64,000 bases of DNA from Pseudomonas asuensis (GTDB lineage: Bacteria; Pseudomonadota; Gammaproteobacteria; Pseudomonadales; Pseudomonadaceae). A program made the translations under genes and the position numbers. The stretch is taken from NCBI RefSeq assembly GCF_014646755.1, contig NZ_BMNW01000005.1:372001-436000 (forward strand), read 5' to 3'. Below are positions 54,888 to 63,764 of the stretch, piece by piece (within the stretch, counting starts at the first letter, position 1; every line of letters starts with the position of its first letter). The notes under the pieces are model-generated. The model was not told the origin of the DNA, made no database searches, and worked only from the letters and a program-made list of their open reading frames with translations.

Positions 54888-54910
54888 GGCCCATTGATCC
54901 TGACCGCTCG

Positions 54911-54942
54911 TCATGGTGTCTGGCCCATTGCAGGCACCATGA
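54911..54942 (+). terminator. Hairpin downstream of pepD
   Basis: TCATGGTGTCTG (54911-54922) pairs with CAGGCACCATGA (54931-54942) with one G-T mismatch and an 8-nt loop, 24 bp past the pepD stop. There is no T-tract. Confidence 0.55.
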
Positions 54943-55137
54943 CATACATCAATATCGCCTCCTGACAACTTCATTAGGCTGCACCCATCGATTTGAGCAT
55001 TTGCAGCAGCACCGCTGCGGTGGTCTATGCTTCAGGCAGCTCTCGCCCTCCGTCGGAAGGTGCTGCTATCGATAACACTAGCCTGATGACAACAGTGCCG
55101 CCTTGCGCAGCGGCATGAGAACGCTGTAGGAAGCCTT

Positions 55138-55581
55138 ATGAGCCAGTCTCTATCACCTGAAACCATTGCCATCATCAAGTCGACTGCCCCTGTCATTCAA
55201 GAGCATGGCGTTGCTATTACGACTCGCATGTACGAACGCCTATTCGTCGATCCGGATATAAAAGCGCTGTTCGATGAAGCCGCTCACAAGTCAGGTGAAC
55301 AGCCCAGACGACTAGCGGCAGCCATCCTGGCTTTTGCCAAGAACGTGGATAATCTGGATGCTATCCAAGGCGCAGTTGACAAGATTTGCGCCCGCCACGT
55401 AGCAACGCATGTCAAAGCGGAACATTACCCTGCTGTTGCCAATGCCTTGTTGCCAGCCATTAAGGATGTATTAGGCGATGCGGCAACTGACGAGATCCTG
55501 AACTCCTGGGGCGAAGCCTATTGGTTCCTGGCGGATGTCATGATCAATCGTGAGAAAACGCTGTACGGCGAGGCGCACTGA
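55138..55581 (+). CDS. Single-domain globin (Vitreoscilla haemoglobin type)
   Basis: 147 residues. The proximal haem ligand is His87 in ICARHVATHVKAEHYPAV. Tyr32 (B10) and Gln55 (E7 region, EQPRR) match the distal pocket of flavohaemoglobin-type globins, and LGDAATDEILNSWGEAY is close to Vitreoscilla Hb. There is no reductase domain. It binds oxygen and probably detoxifies NO or supports respiration at low oxygen. AGGAAG lies 4 nt before the ATG. No FNR/Anr box was recognised in the 250 bp upstream. Confidence 0.93.
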   Translation: MSQSLSPETIAIIKSTAPVIQEHGVAITTRMYERLFVDPDIKALFDEAAHKSGEQPRRLAAAILAFAKNVDNLDAIQGAVDKICARHVATHVKAEHYPAVANALLPAIKDVLGDAATDEILNSWGEAYWFLADVMINREKTLYGEAH

Positions 55582-55672
55582 AACAAAATGGGCCGATCAG
55601 TAAAGCCGACAGCCCATTGATAAAGCCAGGCGGCTACGGCATATCGCCCACCCGCCTGATGCTTTCGAATCC

Positions 55673-56032
55673 TCAGACTTCCAGTATGCCTTCTACAGCC
55701 TGCAGCTTGCGGCGAGCAAGTGCCAGGTTGGCTCGGCTGCGGTCCAGCACGTAGTACACGAACAGATCATTGGAGTTGCTCAGTGGGCGAATCAGATGGT
55801 ACTGCTTGGTCAGCGTGATGAGTATGTCTTCGATCGAGTCATCCAGCCCCAGCATCTTCATGGTCTTGTATTTGGCGCGTATGACTTCAGTATTACCACC
55901 TGCAGCCAGCTCCAAATCGACGCCTGATCCTACCGAGCCCAGCAGCATGCCACTGGAGTGGTCCACAAGCGCAGCCGCCAATGCGCCATCAAGGTTTAGC
56001 AGCTCGCTCAGGCTTTGTTCAATGTTTGCCAT
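55673..56032 (-). CDS. Roadblock/LC7-family protein (copy 2 of the operon)
   Basis: 119 residues. ANIEQSLSELLNLDGALAAALVDHSSGMLLGS is the roadblock opening with a beta-alpha-beta fold, and KQYHLIRPLSNSNDLFVYYVLDRSRANLALARRKL follows. The ATG at 56032 is chosen because it starts at the domain and has AAAGGA about 10 nt upstream; a frame extension to 56092 is unsupported. It is the last gene of a four-gene operon with a GTPase. Roadblock proteins such as MglB act as regulators or GAPs of small GTPases. Confidence 0.85.
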   Translation of the reverse strand: MANIEQSLSELLNLDGALAAALVDHSSGMLLGSVGSGVDLELAAGGNTEVIRAKYKTMKMLGLDDSIEDILITLTKQYHLIRPLSNSNDLFVYYVLDRSRANLALARRKLQAVEGILEV

Positions 56033-56063
56033 GGTGTCACATTCCTTTGAAAGGTCAGGAGAG

Positions 56064-56495
56064 TTATTCGATCTTGCTTTCAACCCAGGCATGCAGGGCT
56101 GTGCTTAAGTCTTTTGCGGCTTGCTTGATTGCCCACAACGCATGTCCATACGTTGCGCCTGCATCAACCACCATCAGGATCACTAGCGCCCGCTTGGGCA
56201 TCGCTACGTGACGGCACAAGATCAGGCCTTGCTGGCACTCCAGTACGGTGCCCTCCAACTGCCCCGTCGCCAGCTCCTTGGTGAGTGTCTGACTCAACCC
56301 ATTAAGCGCGGCAGCCATAGCCGTTGCCCGTCGGGCACCTTGGGGTGTGGTTTCTACCATGGCGATGGGAAAGCCATCTGCAGTGGAGACTACGGCCACA
56401 CGCATGTCTGATAGCGTTTCCTGTAATTGCAGGAGATGCTGCTGGCAAAGTTCCTTCAAACCGGAGGGCTGAGTCACGGAGGGTTCGTTGAACAT
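56064..56495 (-). CDS. Roadblock/LC7-family protein (copy 1 of the operon)
   Basis: 143 residues. LLQLQETLSDMRVAVVSTADGFPIAMVETTPQGARRATAMAAALNGLSQTLTKELATGQLEGTVLEC has the MglB-like fold and spacing. It begins directly at the GTPase stop (TAA-ATG). A paralogue lies 31 bp downstream. Two different roadblock proteins beside one GTPase suggest a heteromeric regulator. The target process is unknown; polarity, motility or envelope regulation are typical for the module. Confidence 0.85.
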   Translation of the reverse strand: MFNEPSVTQPSGLKELCQQHLLQLQETLSDMRVAVVSTADGFPIAMVETTPQGARRATAMAAALNGLSQTLTKELATGQLEGTVLECQQGLILCRHVAMPKRALVILMVVDAGATYGHALWAIKQAAKDLSTALHAWVESKIE

Positions 56496-57029
56496 TTAGC
56501 GCTCCAGTATTTCGTTCAATTCAGCGTTGGCGATCAACGTCTCGATCAACAACAGTACGTTTTGCTTGTGTCGCACATCGGTGGCATATACCGGCAGCGC
56601 CAGACCTTTCGCTTTGAGATGGGCCTGATAGACCCCAATGTCCTGGCTGTTCTGCACGCGCCCTACCCCTACAACCAGCGCACCGCATGACACCAACGCG
56701 GCGAAGGCTTCCAGAAAATGATCCAGCTGGGCAACGGCATCGGGATGACTATGGTCGAGCAGTAGCACCGCACCAAGCGCTCCTTCAGCCAGGATCGGCC
56801 ACATGAAATCGAAACGGTCCTGTCCTGGCATGCCATACAGCAGGACAGAGCTGTCTTCATCCAGGTAGATCTCGCCGTAGTCCAGCGCTACCGTTGTGGT
56901 GGCCTTGTCGCTTTGTGCACGATCAAGGTTGTCGGCCTCGGTCGTGATCGGTTCGCTGTCACTGACCGCCGTAATGGCGGTGGTCTTACCCGCCCCCATA
57001 GGGCCAATGAACAGAATCTTGGAAATCAT
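56496..57029 (-). CDS. Small Ras-like GTPase of the roadblock operon
   Basis: 177 residues. P-loop GPMGAGKTT at about residues 9-17; switch regions include ATTTVALDYGEIYLDEDSSVLLYGMPGQDRFDF with a G3-like MPGQ (the expected aspartate is replaced). A clear NKxD motif is missing (GVGRVQNSQD), so it is an atypical bacterial small GTPase like those encoded beside roadblock genes. ATG at 57029 has AAGGA 7 nt upstream; a GTG at 57035 overlaps the previous stop and is an alternative. It is the second gene of the operon. Confidence 0.85.
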   Translation of the reverse strand: MISKILFIGPMGAGKTTAITAVSDSEPITTEADNLDRAQSDKATTTVALDYGEIYLDEDSSVLLYGMPGQDRFDFMWPILAEGALGAVLLLDHSHPDAVAQLDHFLEAFAALVSCGALVVGVGRVQNSQDIGVYQAHLKAKGLALPVYATDVRHKQNVLLLIETLIANAELNEILER

Positions 57030-57031
57030 CT

Positions 57032-57940
57032 TCACGTCCTTTTGTAACCCAGGCCTAGCTTTCGCCGCAGGCGAGCCAGTAGGGATTCCGGCGCAGGCAG
57101 TTTGCTTTCAATTCGTGGCGGTCTAGTACTTTGCTTGACCGTCAGCCCAAGCTCGCAAAGCTCGCAGGCATGCAGAAATGCAGCCACCAGCTCAACACGC
57201 AGCCCCGTCAGTTCGACCCCATCGGCTAATGTTGCTGGCTGCCGGCCATAGAGCGCTGCCAGACGGAGCATCCAGGGTGCCGTTTCCCACGTACCAAACA
57301 ATGGCCATGTTGCGATACCAAACTGCTGTTGGCTGATATGCCACTGCCTGGACTTGATAGCCTCCTCGCGCAGGGCTAGCGACCAGATCACTGCCTTGAG
57401 CGAATACGGCTCAAGCGCTGCCTCTTGGTCCGCCAGCGGGTGATGTCCCTCTACAAAACGTACAGACGCACCGTCAATTGAGGCCAGCCGCTCAATCAGC
57501 TCATCAAAGCTGCTTACTGTCGTCCTGAACTCATCTTTTGCCTGAAACGCTTGCGCCACCATGCCGGCTACGTCCAACCATTGATCCTGACGAATCCGGG
57601 CTAGTCGATGAGCCAATGACAAGGTGGGCAAAGGCGTGGCGGCGCGAGCGGGCCACTCAAGTTCAATGGCCATTAACAGATCGATAAGACCAAATAGTCG
57701 TATCGGCCACTCAATCAGATGATATCTGCCACTCTTGCCCGCCTTAGTACTGGCCAGAGCAATTATCCCTGGCATATCGGAAGGCGGCTGCCCCTGAACC
57801 AAGGTAACATCAGCCGAGCGGTAATCATCTACAAGAACCCATTCACAGGCTGTACGGCCGCGAAGCATCTTTAACTGCTTGGAAAGTATTTCCTGATCAT
57901 GCTTTGACAAACCATGTGAAGCGAGGCGTAACGTATCCAT
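57032..57940 (-). CDS. Uncharacterised protein, first gene of the GTPase-roadblock operon
   Basis: 302 residues, no recognised domain. The N-terminal 110 residues look like a receiver-like or adaptor fold (CEWVLVDDYRSADVTLVQGQ, IIALAST...WPIRLFGLIDLL); the C-terminal part is helical and basic at the end (LLARLRRKLGLGYKRT). There is no signal peptide or membrane segment. Its stop overlaps the GTPase start, so it is translationally coupled. By position it is the likely input or effector of the GTPase. Function unknown. Confidence 0.7.
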   Translation of the reverse strand: MDTLRLASHGLSKHDQEILSKQLKMLRGRTACEWVLVDDYRSADVTLVQGQPPSDMPGIIALASTKAGKSGRYHLIEWPIRLFGLIDLLMAIELEWPARAATPLPTLSLAHRLARIRQDQWLDVAGMVAQAFQAKDEFRTTVSSFDELIERLASIDGASVRFVEGHHPLADQEAALEPYSLKAVIWSLALREEAIKSRQWHISQQQFGIATWPLFGTWETAPWMLRLAALYGRQPATLADGVELTGLRVELVAAFLHACELCELGLTVKQSTRPPRIESKLPAPESLLARLRRKLGLGYKRT

Positions 57941-58110
57941 ATAAAGTCGCCTATCAACGTAAGCTCATATTAAATAAATGATGTCACGTTGACACTACCG
58001 CTCAACTCCCTGTTTTCGCCTTGCATCACAACTTATATAATCTGCACAAGATTTATATAGATATCGCGATAAATATTATCGCTTAAAGTCTACTTTAGGC
58101 TGCTAGAAAA
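57941..58110. promoter_or_regulatory. Promoter region of the GTPase-roadblock operon
   Basis: 170 bp, AT-rich at 58020-58090, upstream of the uncharacterised first gene on the minus strand. It is not long enough for another gene, and no operator was recognised. Confidence 0.4.
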
Positions 58111-58133
58111 AGGACCCTTCATCGAAGGGTCCT
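58111..58133 (-). terminator. Terminator of the large helicase gene
   Basis: AGGACCCTTC (58111-58120) and GAAGGGTCCT (58124-58133) form a perfect 10-bp stem with a 3-nt loop, followed on the minus strand by TTTTT. It lies 6 bp past the helicase stop. Confidence 0.92.
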
Positions 58134-58139
58134 AACTAC

Positions 58140-61100
58140 TCACGCTTGACTAGGCCTGTCACTCTGGGCGGCAGCCTCGATGACCGGCTTGCCAGACGGT
58201 GCCACTTCCGCTGCCGGATGCTCCGCTACGGTTCTTAGCCGATCCAGCTCATGAATGATCGGGTCCAGCTGTGTGCGTGGATTACGGAACCAGTCCACCG
58301 ACCAGATCCGCCGAATCCTCCAGCCTAACTGCTCTAGAACGCTCTGACGCAACCGATCACGATCACGTGCTGATTTGGCCGAATGGTACGCCGCTCCATC
58401 ACACTCGATTCCCATCAGATAGCGCCCCGGCTGTTCAGGGTCGCGCACGGCAAGATCGATGAAGAAACCTGCCACACCAACCTGGGGTTCACAGGTATAA
58501 CCATGACGGGACAAGGCATCCATGACGGCAATTTCAAAGTCGCTATCCGGTGCACGTGCAGTTTCTTCTACATGCGGCAGATAACCCGTCTCGGCAAATT
58601 GCAGGAAGTTGCGCAGCGCATGCACACCACGACTCGATGTGCCTGTCACCAGCACATCTGACGCGGTGAATGAGGTAAAGATGTGCATACGCTTCTTGGA
58701 ACGGGTGAACAAGACATTCAACCGGCGCCACCCCGAATCGCTGTTGATTGGGCCAAAGCGTTGGGGCACCTTACCGCCCGCCTCCATGGGGCCATAGGTA
58801 AAGGAGATAAAGATGACATCTCGCTCATCCCCCTGCACATTTTCCAGGTTCTTGATGAACAGTGGCTCGGCCAGTCCGGCATTACGCTCCCAGGCAAGCT
58901 GGAGCTCCGGGTTCTGCTTGGCACGCAGCTCCAGTAGGCGCTCAATCTGATCGGCCTGTTTGACGTTCATTGCAACGACACCCAAGGACTCCTGAGGGCG
59001 ATTTAGCAGATGATGCTCAATTGCAGCGACAACCGCCTCGGCTTCTTCTACGTTACGTTGCTCGACGAAGCGGCCGTTGCCGATACGTCCGAACTTGATA
59101 CCAAATTCAGGCGACTCCCGATGCGGCGAGGGATAAACCACAAGATTCCCGTCGTAGAAGGCCGCGTTGGAAAAGGCGATAAGACTTTCGTGTCGCGAAC
59201 GATAGTGCCAGCGCAGACGGCGTAGTCGGAACAGCGGCATGGCTGCATCCAGAATGCTTTCAGAGTCCTGAGCCAGAGACAGATCTTCATCTTCAGCATC
59301 GTCTCCCGTTCCCTGGCGCGCAAAGAAGTTGGTGGGCGGCAGCTGTTTTGGATCGCCGACGACCACGAGCTGGCGACCGCGGGCAATGCTGCCCAAGGAC
59401 TCCTCGGGACGCATCTGCGAGGCTTCGTCCATTACCACCAGATCAAACTCTACCTCGCCAGCGGGCAGGTACTGTGCTACCGCCATTGGACTCATCATGA
59501 AGCAGGGCTTGAGTGCCTGTAGTGCCTGGACTGCGCGCTGCATGAGCGTACGAATTGGCTGATGACTACGTTGTTTACTAGCTTCATGTTCCAACAAGGC
59601 CAGTTCGGTGCGCTCTTTCACCTTGCCGGAGTTATTACCAGCGGGCACGTCGATCTGGTCGATGTCGTAGGCGACTTCTTCTCGCTGAATCTGCTTGAGC
59701 GCCTGATCGATCTCGGCAAAGCGAGCACGTATAGCCTCCTGCTCCTTGCCGGAAAACTGCCCAAGTGAGGGGTTACTCTCAAGAATCTGACACGCCCAGA
59801 GGTCCAGCAAACCCAGCAGGCAACCGTCGGCGCAACGATCGGCTTCCAGGCGCTGCCGCTCAATGGCTACCACCGTGGACTCAAAGCCAAGATCAACCAG
59901 TCGACTGCGCAACCGGCGGTATTCAAACCAATGGTCCAGCAGGTCTTCTCGCTCACGCGCGCGGGTCAGACGCTCCTGCAATGCTTCGAAAGTCTGCTCC
60001 GTAAGAACTTGCCACCACTCCTCAGGCTCGATTTCTCCCTTTACCAAAAAGGCATCCAGCCGGTCCTCCCAGGCGGCCATGGCTTGCTGAATCACAGCGG
60101 CCTGTCCCTGCCATTGGCGGATCATAGCTTCAGCGCTATCAGCATCCTGTTTAGCAAGGTGAGCCGTTAGATCACGGCCAACAGGCAGCGCCAGCAGGGG
60201 TTTGGCAAGCTCGACCGTGTGCCGCCAGGCATTGAGCGTGGCACGTGCACTTGAAGCCTGCTCCAGCGTTGGCAATTCGCGGCCCGCCAGTGCAGCGGTG
60301 AGCTGCTCGTCCTGACGCAGCTGCGAAGCACTTTGCTGCCAGGCCTCAAGGGTTTTGATTCGTGCCTGCAGCCCACCAAGCGTTGGATTCTGCTCCCGAA
60401 CATGGGGCAGCATCGCTTTGAGCGCACCGCCAATACTCTTGAGCAGACGTACCAGTACACCATCAGCAGTCAGCAGTGGTTGTGTACGTAGATCATGCGC
60501 ATCAAAGGTAAACAGGGTTTCGAGGTCCTGTATCAGGTCCTCTACCTCCCCTAGATAGGCCAGAAGTGTGTCAGCCTCGTCACGTAACGTAGCGATGTCG
60601 GCTGTATCGGCCTTGGTCAGGTAATCCGCGATCCACACCTTGGCACCAAAGCCACGTCCGCATGTTTCACGTACCTGACGATACCAGGCGCGCAGGCGCA
60701 GGAGATCATCTACGTCTGTATCAAGCCCCTTGAACAGTGGCCCCAGCTTTTGCGCATAGCCTGCATTGTGTTCAAGTGCTGTGCTTTCGCGCTGAAACTC
60801 GATGGCTCCTGCCAACGCATCGATACCTTCACCCAGTTTCACACCGGGTCGGACCAGGGTGAGCAGCTCGGCCTTGGCCGCTCGCCACTCACCCTTGAAC
60901 CAGCGCAGCAGGGACGAGTCGGACAGCACACGGTGCAGGTCTTCCAGACGCTGACTATCCGGAAGGCGGTTGAATGAGAATACTTTTGACAGATGCTCAC
61001 GCTGGCGGCGCAACTCTGGCAGCTGGTCAGATAGCTTGGACAGCAGAATATCGAGCGCCTCGTCCTCATAGCTTCGCTGACGCGCCTCCACCAGTTCAGG

Positions 61101-63392
61101 AGGCAGTGCCTGTGCCAGCATCAGCACTGTGCTCAAGTGCTCTAATCCCTCCCGGTCGCTTATCCACTCGCCAGCGGTCCCTTGCTCCTGCAGATGCTGC
61201 ACAACGGCATTCACCTGGGTAGCCGCCTGCATCAGGTCGCGGGTTCGTTTCATGAGATCCAGCGCCCGCGACAGGTCCAGCTCCCCTTCTGTATGCAGTC
61301 GTAATGCGGCACAGGCCCGGTTAAGTAATTGACAGGTCTCGGCAGAGCGTATGGCATCTGGTTTGAAGCTGCGCGCCAGGGTTTCCTGCCCTTTGAGCAA
61401 GCTATCGAACCGGTCTAGCCAATCGCCGAGGGCCGCACAGGATGATTCATCCAACAGCGGCAATAGCGCCCAGTCTTCGTCACCTTGCGGAAGCTTTAAT
61501 ACGGGAAGCCGCTCAGCCAAATCAGCCAGCGTCTGAGGCGTGAAGTGCGAGAGTGCTGGGGCCCCCATCAGCTCGGCCAATGGCGTCCTGAGCGACGCAA
61601 ACTGTGCAAGTGCTTCTTGAGCATGCTCCAGCGAAGCCATGAGGTTTTCTCGCTCAGGGCCCGTCAATCGGGTAAGACGGCAGCCAAACCAGGGATGGGT
61701 TTCCAGTCGGCCCGGCTCCCCTGCCTCCTGTGCGGTTTTGCGGTAATAAGTGGCGTAGAAGTTGGCCTGCTCCTCCAGCTGCACACGCGAGATAGGCAGG
61801 TCATAGACAGGATGGAGTTCGGACGGTGCCAAGGGCGAGCTTTCACGCAGGCGCGTAGCCTGCATGAGGATCTGATGCGCCGTCATGCCGGTCTGCTCAT
61901 AAGGGGCATGCAGCTGCTCGACGTAGCGGTTGAGCTGCCGCTTCAGACGCTCATAGTGCTCTATCTGGGCCTGCCGCTCCTTGGGTGATCGAAAGGTGCC
62001 TCGCCTTTGGATTCGCTGCCGAATACTAGAAATCACCGCCTGCTTCTGGCTCTTGTGGCTATGCAGCTCCAGACAGAAATCACCGAGTCCTGCCCGCTCC
62101 AGACGGTTCTTGACCACCTCCAAAGCCGCGCGCTTTTCCGCAACAAACAGCACTTTCTTACCCTGTGCCATGGCCGCTGCTATCATATTGGTGATGGTCT
62201 GGGACTTGCCGGTACCCGGCGGGCCTTCGATGACCAGATTTTCACCTCGGACCACATCCACCAGCGCACTGTGCTGGGAGCTGTCCGCATCATCGATCAG
62301 CGGATAACGCTCGTGTACCTCGGGCAATTCATCAATCGCGTATTCAGCGCTGAATCCACTCTCTGTGGCGGGCTCTCTTTCTTCAGCCGAGGCGCCTGTC
62401 AAACGTCGCACCAATGGATGCGTTCCCAGCTGCCCCTCGCTCCAGCGCGCTGAGTCAAGGTCCAGGTACATCATCAGCTTGCCAAACTCGAACAAACCGA
62501 GCGAGGCAAAACGACGTACCTGCCAGGTAGGCTTGGCTCTCAGAATCGTATCCTGTACCAGTCGGAAGTACGCCTCGGGGGTCAACTCTTCAGTAATAGA
62601 AGGCAAGGCAATGCCGAAGTCCAGTTGCAGCTTTTCCCTGAGCGACAGGTTGGTCAGGATGTCTTCACCGGTGTACTGAATACGATATTCAAAGGTCGCG
62701 GTATCTGCGTTGAGCCTGCCCTTTTCCAGCTGTACCGGCACCAGCATGAGCGGTGCCAGGCGCGTGCTGTTGCTGCCTGCGACGGACTCGTCCCACTCCA
62801 GAAAGCCGATGGCCAAATACAGGATATTCGCCCCGCTTTCCTCCAGGGCTATCCGCGACTGGGCATGCAGGATCTGCAAGCGCGCCTCAAGCTCAGGGGG
62901 GAAATAGAGACTCTGGATAGACTCATCCGAATGCTTGCGCTCTCGCACCTCTTCCAGAGCAGAAGACTCTTCAACAAGAGCCTCCTCACCCTCCTGCAGT
63001 GGTGAGCTGCCATTGGCGACAGGTCTCTCGGTAAGCGTCGGCATGGGTAGCTCGTAGCTGGAGGCCATACCCAATACAGCAGCCCACTCTTCGGCGGTAG
63101 GCAGCCTCTTTGCTTCACGCACTTGCCCTGTGCAAGGGTCCTTTTCCAGAAAGCCATGCTGGAGCAGCAACTTTTCAGTGGGCTCCGGCACGGCCGCAAA
63201 ACGCATCGAGCGCTCCGACAACAACACTTCGAACAGCTGGTCTGGCAATTCATCGATCACGCGAACGAACCGCTTGCTTCGCGCATGGGAGAAATTGAGC
63301 AACCGGTTACGGGCGCTCAGATCGAGCAGACGGCTTCGCAGCCGCTCGAGGTTGGAGAGATGGCTGACGGATGAGCCGGTAGTGTCGTCCAC
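58140..63392 (-). CDS. DUF4011 superfamily 1 helicase with C-terminal Vsr/REase-like nuclease
   Basis: About 1750 residues. An N-terminal DUF4011 region (RLLDLSARNRLLNF, GFLEWDES) leads to helicase motif I IEGPPGTGKSQTI near 400, a long coiled-coil insert, motif II DLVVMDEASQM, motif III GDPKQLPPTNFF, then motifs with NVQGDERDVIFIS and NVLFTRSKKRMH. The C-terminus has a PD-(D/E)xK-like nuclease: FFIDLAVRD, GIECDGAAYHSAKSARDRDRLRQ, RRIWSVDW. Similar helicase-nuclease proteins are candidates in phage defence or DNA repair. The start is uncertain; the GTG at 63392 has GAGGA 8 nt upstream. A lone gene, it follows no obvious defence partner. Confidence 0.88.
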   Translation of the reverse strand: MDDTTGSSVSHLSNLERLRSRLLDLSARNRLLNFSHARSKRFVRVIDELPDQLFEVLLSERSMRFAAVPEPTEKLLLQHGFLEKDPCTGQVREAKRLPTAEEWAAVLGMASSYELPMPTLTERPVANGSSPLQEGEEALVEESSALEEVRERKHSDESIQSLYFPPELEARLQILHAQSRIALEESGANILYLAIGFLEWDESVAGSNSTRLAPLMLVPVQLEKGRLNADTATFEYRIQYTGEDILTNLSLREKLQLDFGIALPSITEELTPEAYFRLVQDTILRAKPTWQVRRFASLGLFEFGKLMMYLDLDSARWSEGQLGTHPLVRRLTGASAEEREPATESGFSAEYAIDELPEVHERYPLIDDADSSQHSALVDVVRGENLVIEGPPGTGKSQTITNMIAAAMAQGKKVLFVAEKRAALEVVKNRLERAGLGDFCLELHSHKSQKQAVISSIRQRIQRRGTFRSPKERQAQIEHYERLKRQLNRYVEQLHAPYEQTGMTAHQILMQATRLRESSPLAPSELHPVYDLPISRVQLEEQANFYATYYRKTAQEAGEPGRLETHPWFGCRLTRLTGPERENLMASLEHAQEALAQFASLRTPLAELMGAPALSHFTPQTLADLAERLPVLKLPQGDEDWALLPLLDESSCAALGDWLDRFDSLLKGQETLARSFKPDAIRSAETCQLLNRACAALRLHTEGELDLSRALDLMKRTRDLMQAATQVNAVVQHLQEQGTAGEWISDREGLEHLSTVLMLAQALPPELVEARQRSYEDEALDILLSKLSDQLPELRRQREHLSKVFSFNRLPDSQRLEDLHRVLSDSSLLRWFKGEWRAAKAELLTLVRPGVKLGEGIDALAGAIEFQRESTALEHNAGYAQKLGPLFKGLDTDVDDLLRLRAWYRQVRETCGRGFGAKVWIADYLTKADTADIATLRDEADTLLAYLGEVEDLIQDLETLFTFDAHDLRTQPLLTADGVLVRLLKSIGGALKAMLPHVREQNPTLGGLQARIKTLEAWQQSASQLRQDEQLTAALAGRELPTLEQASSARATLNAWRHTVELAKPLLALPVGRDLTAHLAKQDADSAEAMIRQWQGQAAVIQQAMAAWEDRLDAFLVKGEIEPEEWWQVLTEQTFEALQERLTRAREREDLLDHWFEYRRLRSRLVDLGFESTVVAIERQRLEADRCADGCLLGLLDLWACQILESNPSLGQFSGKEQEAIRARFAEIDQALKQIQREEVAYDIDQIDVPAGNNSGKVKERTELALLEHEASKQRSHQPIRTLMQRAVQALQALKPCFMMSPMAVAQYLPAGEVEFDLVVMDEASQMRPEESLGSIARGRQLVVVGDPKQLPPTNFFARQGTGDDAEDEDLSLAQDSESILDAAMPLFRLRRLRWHYRSRHESLIAFSNAAFYDGNLVVYPSPHRESPEFGIKFGRIGNGRFVEQRNVEEAEAVVAAIEHHLLNRPQESLGVVAMNVKQADQIERLLELRAKQNPELQLAWERNAGLAEPLFIKNLENVQGDERDVIFISFTYGPMEAGGKVPQRFGPINSDSGWRRLNVLFTRSKKRMHIFTSFTASDVLVTGTSSRGVHALRNFLQFAETGYLPHVEETARAPDSDFEIAVMDALSRHGYTCEPQVGVAGFFIDLAVRDPEQPGRYLMGIECDGAAYHSAKSARDRDRLRQSVLEQLGWRIRRIWSVDWFRNPRTQLDPIIHELDRLRTVAEHPAAEVAPSGKPVIEAAAQSDRPSQA

Positions 63393-63764
63393 GAACAACG
63401 TCCTCAAACAGCAGACCGACAGCCAGGCTGCCGGTATTTAAATCAACGGTCATCAATAGATACGCCAGTCTGTCGGTGAAAAGATGAAGGACAGAAAACA
63501 CTGGCTGTAATGGCGAATGCCCTACAGTGTGCGCGTAAAAGCGCCTTGACCCGCAATGTATCGATACACATCGGATACTGTACATAAGTACACCTGAAAA
63601 GCACGCGATATCCAGAAAAGTTCTGTCCAAAGCATGGCAATTCTTTGAGCCATGGCCCGAAGTGGTGCTATCCGTGTAGCCTAACGGCTCTTTTCTGCCC
63701 GCAGCGAAGCGGCAGAGCGGCTGTAACATGCCATCTGCATATAGGCGATGCGATAACGACTGCC
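63393..63764. promoter_or_regulatory. Divergent control region of helicase and pqqF
   Basis: 372 bp without a gene. It must contain the promoters of both the helicase gene and pqqF. No terminator or operator was clear. Confidence 0.45.
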
